64,000 bases of DNA, taken from the NCBI GenBank assembly GCA_019925105.1, contig JAHGAU010000026.1, forward strand, positions 620,001 to 684,000, read 5' to 3'. A program made the position numbers and the translations under genes. The notes beneath the pieces were generated by a model. That model was given only the letters and a program-made list of their open reading frames with translations, did no database searches and was not told the origin of the DNA. The number at the start of each line of letters is the position of its first letter. Position 1 is the first letter of the stretch. Below, in pieces: positions 1 to 9,607 of this stretch. The DNA comes from Niebla homalea (taxonomy: Eukaryota > Ascomycota > Lecanoromycetes > Lecanorales > Ramalinaceae).

Positions 1-429
1 AGATAGTTTAAAGAAGCTACTCGCATGTGGTTCCGAGCTGCTGGTTTTGCGTATTGGATGGAGATACCGTAGTCGGACAATTCAGCCCAGAGGACATTGA
101 AGAACGGGATCACATGTGTCGTCTTGGGTTCTGGCGTTCTGTCAGGCGCCCGTCTTCCTCCCAAAGGAATTACGCCGAAGTGGGCTTACTTGAAGGTAAT
201 AAGCCGCAACATCGTGACGGCTGGTTTGCAAACTCTTCATCTGATAGAGTTCAGTGACTGTGACGATTTGGGCGGTAGATCTCGGCGACATACCAAGTAT
301 AATTAGGGAATCAGTGGCTAGAGTTAGCGATGCGCTGCGGCCTACCGCAAGGGTTGATCCATCCACGTATGAACCTTCTTCAGCAGCGTGTATTGGATCC
401 GCAAATGGGTCACTCGATGGATTTGACAT
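1..429 (-). CDS. Sphingosine (long-chain base) kinase, N-terminal part
   Basis: Partial gene running off the left edge. Hand splicing gives exon 1 at 429-294, exon 2 at 240-190 and exon 3 at 130-1; introns are 53 and 59 bases with GTATGT and GTAAGC donors. The product starts MSNPSSDPFADP, then reads TLAVGRSASLTLATDSLIIL, and exon 3 reads TTHVIPFFNVLWAEL followed by ISIQYAKPA. These blocks match, from memory, the segment that precedes the diacylglycerol-kinase-like catalytic domain in fungal LCB4/LCB5 kinases, which phosphorylate sphingoid bases. The catalytic domain lies outside the window, so activity cannot be judged. Identification rests on about 105 residues and on my splicing. The second acceptor was chosen because it alone keeps the conserved frame open. 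Confidence 0.7.
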
Positions 430-919
430 AGAGTCCGATTTGCCGGATTAAACAAAATATCTTAAACAACAATTGGACTTCTATGTGAGAAATGATACTG
501 TTTCTCGTTCTTGGAGCCCGGCTTACGACGTGGGCAAAGAAGTCACTTTACGGAAATGGACCAAACGCGTTTAGTGCCACATACTACTTATGCAGGTACG
601 ATCTGTTCTCTGATTGCCAAAAAGCTGCCTCTTCTTTCGGCAATTGTATGAATTTCAGGCGCTGAAGTACAGGCAAATGTACATGTCTCCATCGTCCCAG
701 GTTTCCCGAGCCAGACTTACCACAGGCTCCATGAACTTTCATGTCCTTGGCGGGCTTCACGATGATATTGGACACCCCGGTCAACCCCTGGCCTCGGGCA
801 ATTTCCTGATATCGTTGATATCTCCTCACTATATCTTGAATTCAATCGTCACGACGCTGCCGCCTGTGTCGACAGTTCTGATGAATCCGCCCTACTCCGT
901 CGTCCTGGCTTAACGAATA
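430..919. other. Intergenic region before the sphingosine kinase gene
   Basis: This is 490 bases between the stop of SEC26 and the start of the sphingosine kinase gene, both on the minus strand. It should hold the SEC26 3' end and the kinase promoter. I see short open frames on both strands but none with recognisable protein sequence. Confidence 0.5.
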
Positions 920-3900
920 CTATGCACTAGAAGCCCCAACCTTGTTCAGGCCCTTGAGAGATCCCAAGCTCAATGCGAGACCTTGAGAGCGACTACGTAT
1001 CCGCACAAAGCCCGTGATTGGCCCATCCTCGCCTTCTTTTTCAATGCTCAGATTGGCTAGAGCATCCTCACCTAAGAAGAAGTAAGCCAAAGTGCATTGC
1101 CTGAATGCTGCGCCCGATCAACTTACCGAAGACGCTGCGCGCATAGAGATTGGCACTCAGGAATTGACAGTCCCCTTTCATCGACGCTTCAGGCGTCAGG
1201 CATGTCATGTTGGTACAGGCCATTAGCTGAGTCAAGAAGTCACGCAACGTTTTTGCTTTGGAGTTGATGTTGACCTTGTTCTCCCATTCGAATTCGGTCC
1301 ACATCGTTCTGAATTGAGTCTCGGTGCATTGCGCCGGTTGGATGTAGTCCATGATATCTACATGCACGTCGTTGAGGATGACAGTGTTGCTTTCTGTCGA
1401 GCTCGAGCCATCGTACACGACGTTCCCAAAAATGACACCCGTGTCAGTGGAAGAGACCTTGATAGTGCTCTGCACGTTTTGAAAGTCATGCGCTCCCAAA
1501 TTCTGTGTGGTCGGACGCTCGACCACTTTGAGGTCGCCGAGCGTGGCGAACTCGACAGAGAGGTTCTGCAACGTCTCGGATGTCTGATTGACTAGAAGCA
1601 CGTCTAACACAATGTCGAATTGATGCACCTTCACGTACGCCTCGGCATATACAGGATCCGAGAAGCCAGTCAATTGCACAACGCGACTCAACTTCGAGGA
1701 TAGCTCTTCTGTGGCCGAGTCACCGCCTGTCGCCTTTTCCAAATCCAGATCGATCTCATCAGAGCCGTCACCCGCAGTCCTCTTGGAAAGTTGTCTGATA
1801 CCTACAACATCATCGACCTGGACGGCCGTCTTTGCCTTCTCGACAGCCTCCTTGGCGACGCGCTTCTTCTCCTCTACTTGGACCATGGCGCGGAATGCCT
1901 TCCGAGTATCATCCAAGAAGACCGTCTCCAGGTCCTTCTTCTGGGCGAATTCAGCCAGCGACCTTACACAGGACATGATCCTGTCTACTGAGTCCTCGTC
2001 GATGGGTGCTTTGACAAAGTGTGATTGGCCGACACGGATGATAGAAATCATAATGAGCATTGCCTCCGCCCGCAAAGCATTCGTGCGTGCTCTGTCCTGA
2101 GAGATCTCTGAATGGCGCATGACGAGTTTGGTGAGGGTCGAAGACAGTACGGAGGCTAGGTAGAAATCTCCATCCAATATGAGCTGTCGCAGCGGAGGCT
2201 TTTGAGCGGCCTTGACTGCCTCTAATTTGGCATTTGCCGATGATTGGGATGTGAGCGCGCTTTCTGTTGCATACGTGCCGTCTGCCAAAACTTTCCTTGA
2301 TCCTGTAGGCGCAGAAGGTTTCGCAGTACCATTGACTTGTTCCTTTGCGGCTTGCTCATCGGGTACTTCTTCGAGAAGCCGTTGCTCTGACGAAAGGATC
2401 GGGATTTCGCCCAAGCTTGCTCGGATCTTTTTCCATGCTTCACGAATGTCACTAGCCTCTAATGAGTATTCTCCGACAATCCAAAGAGCTCCACGGTAGA
2501 CTTTCCCAGCGCGGACTTCGCTCAACGTCGTGACCAGTCGTTCTACAATCGACGGCCGCAACTGGGGGAACTTTTCGACAACCTCCTTAACAAACGAGAT
2601 GATATCCACTGCCGATGTAGCATTGAAGTCTGCAATAAAGTCCATCAACAAGTCCACGACGGAGGCGGCGATTTCGGAAAATTTGATGGCGCATTGATGG
2701 ATTGAATGGATCAACAATTGTCGGTACTCAGCATTCTTTTCATACTGCTCGTCAACAGTCTTCTGGAGCTCCTTCTTTAGCAGCATAACCACTTCGTCGA
2801 CATTCTTGCTTGACACCATTTCCAACGCCAGACTTAGAGCTTTCCTGCGCACATCAATGTCAGGACTGGACAGTACCCGCAGTATTTCCATGGTCAGATC
2901 ATCAAGGACTCCTTCATTTCGTCTCCGCAATTGGTCGACACGGTCTAGTACAATCAACTTGACATTATTGTCCGCCTCCTTGACGCTCAGTTCAATGAAT
3001 TTAGTAGCAGCTGCCTTCACGGCCACGGGGTTGTTAGTCAGAGACGTTAGCGACGAGGCAGCCTCGTACACAACAGTCGTAGCATTAGCTTCCAGGAGAT
3101 CAAATATCAATCGTAAGTAGCGACCCTTTGAAAGTTCAGGACTCCTACTCGACACAGATTTGGGGATAAAGCCAACGAACCTTGTTCTGAGCATTTTGTA
3201 CTGCATCCTTCCGAATGAACTCCAATTCAACCAGCTGTAACAGTTCGTCTGCGTTAGGTATTGCGTCAAAGACGCCGCTCAAGTACGCCAGTGCTTTTTC
3301 ATGATTCATCGCGCTCAATGCGGCGAAGGCATTCCTTTTGCATGTATGATCACTTTCACCTTCCAGGAATGTCTGGATCAGGTCAGGGGCGTCCGGTATC
3401 AGGGCTTCGGAATGATGGTATATCGAAGAAATGGCGAAGACAGCGTTCTTGCGAACGTAAGCGTGCCGATGCTCTAGGCAGAGCCGAGCAGAAGAGAGCA
3501 AGGGTTCAATGAGCTCTGGCTCGCGAAGCTTGCACAGGAATCTTAGAGTATTGCCTCGAATGTATTCATTTGGATGTTGCAAGTCATTTCGTATTCCATT
3601 GCTTCGTGTAATTAGCCCAGGCTTCGATATGGGGTGTCATGACTGCCTACCAGACCAGTATCATCTCCTGTTTCAATTTCCCCCCAGCATCCAATTTTGG
3701 GCAAATTTCATAGTAGAAGTAGAGCAGCTTCTTCAAAGGTTTGCTTTTCGATGGCATTACAAAGCGAATGATATGCATCAGCAATGAAGGCATGGGGTCC
3801 CCGTTAAGCATGATGGTCAGGATACGTTTCATTGTCTCCACCTTGGAATCATCTGAGCCCTTCTCCAGATATGTCTTGAGCTCTTGTAACGTAGGCTGAT

Positions 3901-3955
3901 CGGCGGTGTTGTCCAGATGGACCATGCTGTACGCATTTTCCATGAAGGCCGCCAT
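920..3955 (-). CDS. SEC26: Coatomer subunit beta (beta-COP)
   Basis: Beta subunit of the COPI coat, which coats vesicles for Golgi-to-ER and intra-Golgi transport. Exons are 3955-3651, 3601-3181, 3125-1127 and 1071-920; the sum is 2,877 bases, coding for 958 residues, normal for the family. The N terminus has the HEAT-repeat adaptin-like trunk ([48 protein letters not shown]). The C terminus carries the appendage region and ends after [18 protein letters not shown], which is reached only by splicing out 1126-1072. The unspliced frame reads into intron and stops early. The start shares a 371-base divergent gap with mago nashi. Identification is by strong family resemblance along the full length. 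Confidence 0.97.
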
Positions 3956-4326
3956 CGTGCCTGATCCTCAGGTTTGTGTACAGAAGCTATTTGGTGATTT
4001 GGGCCTTTGGCGAGCTGTCTGTCTTAGGGCTTTCAATTGTTCATTGCGAAGGGAGGCTTGCCGCGCCTTTGCATACCCTGCTGGATTTTGTCTTGCAATA
4101 TCAACTTTCTAGAGCGGTATCCGGAAATTGCACGTCCTGGTGCATCAATATCGTCTCCCTTTGCGACTCCGCAAGTTGGGTGTCCACGCCCCAAACGACT
4201 GAGTAGACGAACATTGCTGCTGCGCTAACGGTACTGTATTTTAGCGCCGAAATTGGACGGCTCCCCTCAAAGCCTCCGTTCTCTTCGCCCATGAATCATC
4301 TTGGAGCTCCATGACTCGCGTATAAA
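3956..4326. promoter_or_regulatory. Divergent promoter between SEC26 and mago nashi
   Basis: Start codons of SEC26 (minus) and mago (plus) are 371 bases apart, so this gap must hold both promoters and 5' leaders. A TATAAA hexamer at 4321-4326 abuts the mago ATG and is too close to act as its TATA box. A 63-codon open frame at 4101-4292 on the minus strand shows no family resemblance and is probably leader sequence. Confidence 0.5.
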
Positions 4327-5103
4327 ATGGCAGCGATGAACGAGCCTTTCTATGTTCGATACTAGTGAGCGACCCCAAGCCCGGTATCCTGCTGCTGCTG
4401 ATAATGTCTCAGCTCAGGGCACTCCGGGCGACATGGGCACGAGTTCCTTGGTTTGTTATCGCTTCCCTATCGAAAAAGTCATGCGTACTCATGTCTGTAC
4501 AGAATTCGATTTCCGCGCTCTTGGGGATGGGCGAAGTGCTTCAGCGCGTTATGCAAATAATTCCAACTACCGCAACGATTCCCTCATTCGGAAAGAGAGC
4601 AAGTCGCAACAGCCCGATGGACATGGTTTGGCATTGCTGACGTTCTCAGTGTGTGTCAGCTCTCTACTGATATCTGAGATCAAACGCATTGTGAAGGAAA
4701 GCGAGATAATGAAGTCCGTCATTTGTACGCACTTGGACAAGATTAAGCGGCTAAAGACAATTCAGGGAAGACGACGCCAAGTGGCCGGAGAAGAATGTGA
4801 ATGGTAGACAAGAGCTTGAGATTCGGTTGGGCAATGAACATATTTCCTTCGAGGTTGGTCAAACAAAATCATGCCATGATGTCGACACCCTCTGAGAGAT
4901 CGCGCATAGACTGCTAAGATTGGATCTCTCGTCGATGTTACCGAGTCGGCCGATCCGGAAGGTCTTCGCGTCTTTTATTACCTTGTGCAGGACCTGAAAG
5001 CCCTCGTGTTTTCGCTCATCTCACTGCACTTCAAGGTGAATACATACCTCAGTGCCTTCCGACGAAGCATGTCTGACGATAGGAGTAGATCAAGCCGATA
5101 TGA
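4327..5103 (+). CDS. mago: Mago nashi, exon junction complex core subunit
   Basis: Mago pairs with Y14 and locks eIF4AIII on spliced mRNA. The gene is cut into seven exons: 4327-4364, 4413-4450, 4503-4598, 4650-4713, 4766-4853, about 4910-5035, and 5089-5103. The product is about 154 residues, the usual size. Recognised blocks in order are [93 protein letters not shown] and the terminal HFKIKPI. That last motif is completed by a 15-base final exon. The third intron uses GC-AG ends (GCAAGT at 4599). An in-frame ATG at 4336 is an alternative start. The one-base uncertainty at 4910/4911 reflects how I counted one sequence line. Confidence 0.93.
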
Positions 5104-5619
5104 TCTTCAGGAACGATCAATCTCTACGACTACGCTGGCATCTCAGTTTCGCTCATTCGCGAATTGAGCGTCTGCCATACACCCAGCTTTTGCAGCAAGG
5201 CCTGCGGATGACAGGGATATTTACGAATGAGGGAAATGTTCACGTGAGACTGAACATTGACAACGACTATCTGAGACTTACTAGATCCGCGAGATTCGCG
5301 CAATTACCAGCAGAATAAGAGTTTCATTTCGTAAGGAGTAGATCTAAGACTTGGAGGTTTTCATCGAAATGAACCTGTGAACGATGTTCTCAACGAACGA
5401 CGAGACCTGCAGCTCGGCAGAAGTAGAACGAACGAGTTTGGAAACATTGCATTAGCCGTGGGTATCAAACCTTATTTTCGGGGACTTGCAGAATCCCCAA
5501 ACTCCGCCTATGCTTCCGCCACCACGTGATATCCACTGTTTCCTAATTCTTTCGCCGCAATTGGAATTGCCAGAGGCAAAGATTACAACCCCTCGCGTCT
5601 CAACGTATGCAGCCTGCCA
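5104..5619. other. Intergenic region between mago and GID4
   Basis: This is 516 bases between two plus-strand genes, expected to contain the mago 3' UTR and the GID4 promoter. A short open frame overlapping the mago end is out of frame and has no recognisable content. Confidence 0.45.
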
Positions 5620-6768
5620 ATGCCCACCCCTCGAGCCAGCATAGATGAAGGTCCCGTTCCCTTAGCATCAAATGTCCATACGTCATGTCCTCCTGAGAAC
5701 CTCGATAGGCCAGGACTATGGAGCGAACAGGTCTTGGGGGACTTGGAGTACGCAATCGCAGACGTCGCGACCCGTTCAAGCTCCTCGCGGATAGATATCG
5801 GTGAAAATGGGAGTGAGAACGTCCCGAGCATGGATCCCTGCGCCGAGTCTGCAGATGCGCAAATGGTCGACAGGACCATGGCCGATAAAGCCACGGAGGA
5901 AGCGCAGTCCGTTGCGGTCGACAGCCCTCGAAGTAACAGTGATGAGCAGTCGGAGCCGGCGCATATCCGGACGAATGGGGCTCGCTCCTCTGCGCTGGAC
6001 GTACCGCTCTCTCGGAGGTATGGCATCAGCAGCACGCGGGTACTTGAAGCTCTTCATCTATACGGCGAATCAGACTAACAGTGTTCAGCTCATCCAGACT
6101 CATTCATCGTGCAAGCTTCGCGCTGGCAGCAGGTACCGTGGTACCCAGACATCAGATACGCATCATTACGACGTCCAAGTGGACGTCAAATGTGTTGACA
6201 TGGCGGAATCTTTCATTTGCGGGTATCTCAGGATTGAGGGTTGGTCGATGTATTCGCCCAAAGGATATCGCTAACGCTGTACAGGGCTGACTCCTGATTA
6301 CGACACTTTGACGACATATTTTGAAGGTGAAATCATAGGACCGAGGTACACCTTTCAAACACGGCATGACAGTTGGGGAGCATCCGAGAAAGATGACATG
6401 AAGCACTGGGGTCATTTTGCTGCCTGGAAGCCGCTCGCCAAACAGGCCAAAAGAGCAGACTTTCATTACAAACATAGCGAAAACCGGGAGAACATGTTCA
6501 TGCGCTGGAAGGAACAGTTCCTTGTACCCGACCACAGGGTCAAGGAGATTATAGGTGCTAGCTTCGAAGGCTTCTATTACATATGCTTCAACCAAGTCGC
6601 TGGGGTGATTTCTGGAATCTATTATCATTCAAAAACCGACCAGTCAGACTCTCTCATACCTTTGCGGGATCTGTGCATGCTAACATCTCCAGGAACAACA
6701 AAATCCAAAATCTTGAGTTGGATTGGGTTCCGGACAAGGGATGTTACGCAGCGACTGAATTTCGATAG
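5620..6768 (+). CDS. GID4: GID complex substrate receptor (Vid24 family)
   Basis: GID4/Vid24 is the substrate receptor of the GID/CTLH ubiquitin ligase. In yeast it binds N-terminal proline degrons of gluconeogenic enzymes and drives their destruction when glucose returns. Exons are 5620-6039, 6089-6239, 6285-6642 and 6693-6768; the sum of 1,005 bases gives 334 residues. Residues 1 to about 140 are low-complexity and variable. The beta-barrel follows: LRAGSRYRGTQTSD, VKCVDMAESFICGYLRIEG, LTTYFEGEIIGPRYTF, HWGHFAAWKPLAKQAKRADF, FMRWKEQFLVPDHRV, GASFEGFYYICFNQV, and the terminal GCYAATEFR. The last intron has a GTCAGA donor and a clear CTAAC branch. The first ATG of exon 1 is used as the start. 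Confidence 0.94.
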
Positions 6769-7108
6769 GTGATCCTTCGATTATATGTACGACGATGTAC
6801 GACTTTCATGGATGGATGGTCACAACAACGTGGTAGCGAGTTGGCTGGTTCAAAGTGGTGAGACTTGTCTCCACCTATATCATATTTCAAGCCAGCTGTA
6901 CTCCAGGCATATGCAATGAGATAATTTCGCCCGGGTAGAGGAGTGTCGGTCAAAGGTGTTGTGTTTCCGCACAGCGCTTTACCATCTGTCTGTAATGAAT
7001 CTCAAGGCGGCGAACCAATATGCAATGTTACACACTTGCCCTAACTGTTCCAAGGGGGCGGTTTTGAATACCTTATGGCAACGTAGTCTATCATAGGCAA
7101 TCTATTCC

Positions 7109-7126
7109 GTATTCCGTACGGAATAC
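7109..7126. repeat. Perfect 18-base palindrome upstream of CAF40
   Basis: The sequence GTATTCCGTACGGAATAC reads identically on both strands. Its core has CCG-TA-CGG triplets, the kind of half-site bound by dimeric Zn2Cys6 fungal regulators. Whether any factor binds it is unknown. Confidence 0.9.
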
Positions 7127-7165
7127 CTCAAACAGCTTTCTCGTTTCTACTCGTTGGCGCTTGTT

Positions 7166-7186
7166 GGGGACTGGGGACTGGGGACT
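7166..7186 (+). repeat. Three tandem GGGGACT heptamers
   Basis: GGGGACT occurs three times head to tail without mismatch, about 395 bases before the CAF40 start codon. It could be a slippage product or a regulatory element; the C-strand form AGTCCCC resembles stress-element-type CCCCT boxes only loosely. Confidence 0.85.
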
Positions 7187-7580
7187 CGCCGCCTTGCCCG
7201 CCTCCGAATTCGGCTCTTCCCGAAAGACTCTCACTTTGCCCGATGCGGAGCATTGTCCCGCAAAGTCTCATACTCGTGGCTCCATCGCCTCAATTCTCAC
7301 CTTCACGATACCTTTGTGACGCTTGCTCAAGCTATTATACATCGCCATCTATGTCTTGAAATCTCTTCACTTTTATCTTCAATGCCTCGTTCGTCTTGGT
7401 TTGCCTCAATCTCTTAATTGAGGGGCCCAACCCTCTCGCGCTATCTGATACCAAAGGCTCATTCACTACACCTAACCAATCAATAAGAAGCATGCTCACA
7501 GCATGGCTTGATCCTTTCCTCTCCCCTCAACAATAATTCAACAGTCCTCGGTTTCGACTGGCTCGCCGTCCTCAACGAAG

Positions 7581-8827
7581 ATGCTTAATCAACACCACGT
7601 CTTCTCCCATCAACATCAGTACCAGGAGCCGTCTTGGCTTCAACAATCCCAGAACCACCACCCACACCAACCGAATCATCATGGGCAGCACCACAGCCAT
7701 GCGCAGGCTCTCGCGCAGCAACAACATTATAGCCGCATGACCGGTAGCAACAATGGGAGCAATGGGCACAGTCTAGGGCTAGATCATAGCAATGGCCTCG
7801 GATCAACAGAGGGCAACTTTGTCGAAGAGAATAGGAAGGTGTTGGGCTGGGTTGCTGAGCTGTTGCACGGCAGCTCAAGAGAGACCGCGTTGATGGAGCT
7901 CAGTAAGAAAAGGGAGCAAGTACCAGAGCTTGCTCTAATCATCTGGCACTCATTTGGTAAGATTTCTTAGTGAATCAGATCCAGCTTCGACTGAGATCAT
8001 GTGTTAGGCGTCATGACGTCTTTGCTCCAAGAGATCATCTCCGTTTACCCTCTCCTCAACCCTTCGCAGCTTACGGCAGCGGCATCGAACCGCGTATGCA
8101 ATGCCCTTGCGCTTTTACAATGTGTTGCATCACACAACGAGACTCGAGGCCTTTTCCTCCAGGGTAAGGATCACCCAAGATCTCGAAGCGGTCCACATCG
8201 ACTGACTGCCTTTCAGCCCATATCCCGCTGTTCCTGTATCCTTTCCTGAATACAACGTCGAAATCGCGCCCGTTTGAATATTTGCGCCTCACATCTCTTG
8301 GCGTGATTGGGGCGTTGGTGAAAAATGATTCGACCGAGGTCATCAACTTCCTCCTGACCACGGAGATTATACCACTCTGCCTTCGGATAATGGAGACCGG
8401 CTCCGAGCTCAGTAAGACGGTCGCCATCTTCATTGTGCAGAAGATACTTCTTGACGATACCGGACTCGGCTACATTTGCCATACTTACGAGCGGTTTTAC
8501 GCCGTGGGCACTGTACTCAGCAACATGGTGACGCAACTGGTGGAGCAGCAAACGGTTCGTCTTCTCAAGCACGTGGTGCGCTGCTTCCTCCGGTATGTCA
8601 CCCGCCAGGCAAAGAAAACAGGCCGTACTATCATACTGACACCTAATAGGCTGAGTGACAACGCCCGCGCTCGTGAGGCTCTTCGCCAATGTCTACCGGA
8701 GCCTCTTCGAGATGCCACATTCTCTTCCGTCTTGCGAGACGATGCAGCGACGAAGCGCTGCCTCGCACAGCTCCTCATCAACCTGTCAGATAACGTGATG
8801 GACACCAACAGCGGTCAGGGGATGTAG
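7581..8827 (+). CDS. CAF40: CCR4-NOT subunit Caf40 (Rcd1/CNOT9)
   Basis: Caf40/CNOT9 is an armadillo-repeat subunit of the CCR4-NOT deadenylase and helps recruit it to target mRNAs. Exons are 7581-7956, 8008-8163, 8217-8592 and 8650-8827, giving 361 residues. Residues 1 to about 80 are rich in Gln, His, Ser and Asn, a disordered extension seen in fungal members. The Rcd1 domain follows: [71 protein letters not shown] and [16 protein letters not shown]. All four exons join in frame and the introns carry standard donors (GTAAGA, GTAAGG, GTATGT). The C-terminal tail after LLINLSDNV is short and variable. Confidence 0.96.
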
Positions 8828-9607
8828 CAACCAAAGCCAGGTTCTGGACAGGACGATGACCTCACGACATGAATCCGCTTAGTACGGCTTTTTTTGGGAA
8901 TTGTAGGATATCATGTGGGTCAGTCATGGGAGTTGTGGTCATCGTTTTTTACTTCATGCAATAGAAAATACCCAGGCTCGTTTCGCGAAGAACGATGGAT
9001 ATTGAGGCTATCTGATCAGCGGATTCTATTGGACATTTGATGAGTGGGGAGATATCGGCGTTCTGCATACAGTGGCTCTGGACGGACGACATCTGCCGAT
9101 AGAGGGAAAAACCAAAAGTCAATCGTACTCCCCAGGCAAAGTTGCGAGCCCAGGCATGACTTCATATGTACTTGTATACGTACATACCAGCGCATTACCA
9201 GCTTTCCAGCAGGCAAACGTCTTCTGTGATGCAGGAACAACTAGCTCTCGTGCCCGATTGAGTATCAGCCAATCTGATACGCGCTATACTTTATCATCAC
9301 GTGACAGTATCCTAATACGGCTAGTGTTGAGTGAATCATTAATCACCAATTCACCACTAGCGGTCGTAACACTTTAGCGGCCGATCTGCCTCTGAAACTT
9401 TGGAAGTCCATCATTTTGACGCGCTCGTTCATCACCCGTCAAAAACGTCACGCTTGCTCTGTCTGTATGGCACCTCACGATATGCGTTTTGACCTTCAAG
9501 CAAACAGTACGCACACGCAACCGTCTTCTCAACTCAGACACTAGTTCCTCCTTCCAACATTTCCTTCTCTCATAGCATCCCCTGCCCATCGCTGGCTCTC
9601 CCTCATT
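8828..9607. other. Intergenic region between CAF40 and the PHD-finger gene
   Basis: This is 780 bases between two plus-strand genes. A CACGTG E-box lies near 9299. The final 200 bases before 9608 are C/T-rich, typical of a fungal leader. Small open frames on both strands look random. Confidence 0.45.

Larger units (their letters stand above)
6769..7580. other. Intergenic region before CAF40
   Basis: This is 812 bases holding the GID4 3' end and the CAF40 promoter and leader. It contains a perfect 18-base palindrome (7109-7126) and a triple heptamer (7166-7186), listed separately. The last 300 bases are pyrimidine-rich on the plus strand, as is common in fungal leaders. No coding sequence was recognised. 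Confidence 0.5.

Noticed and set aside
4101..4292. 63-codon minus-strand open frame in the SEC26/mago gap
   Set aside because: It lies in the likely SEC26 leader, shows no similarity to anything I know, and is too short to support on its own.
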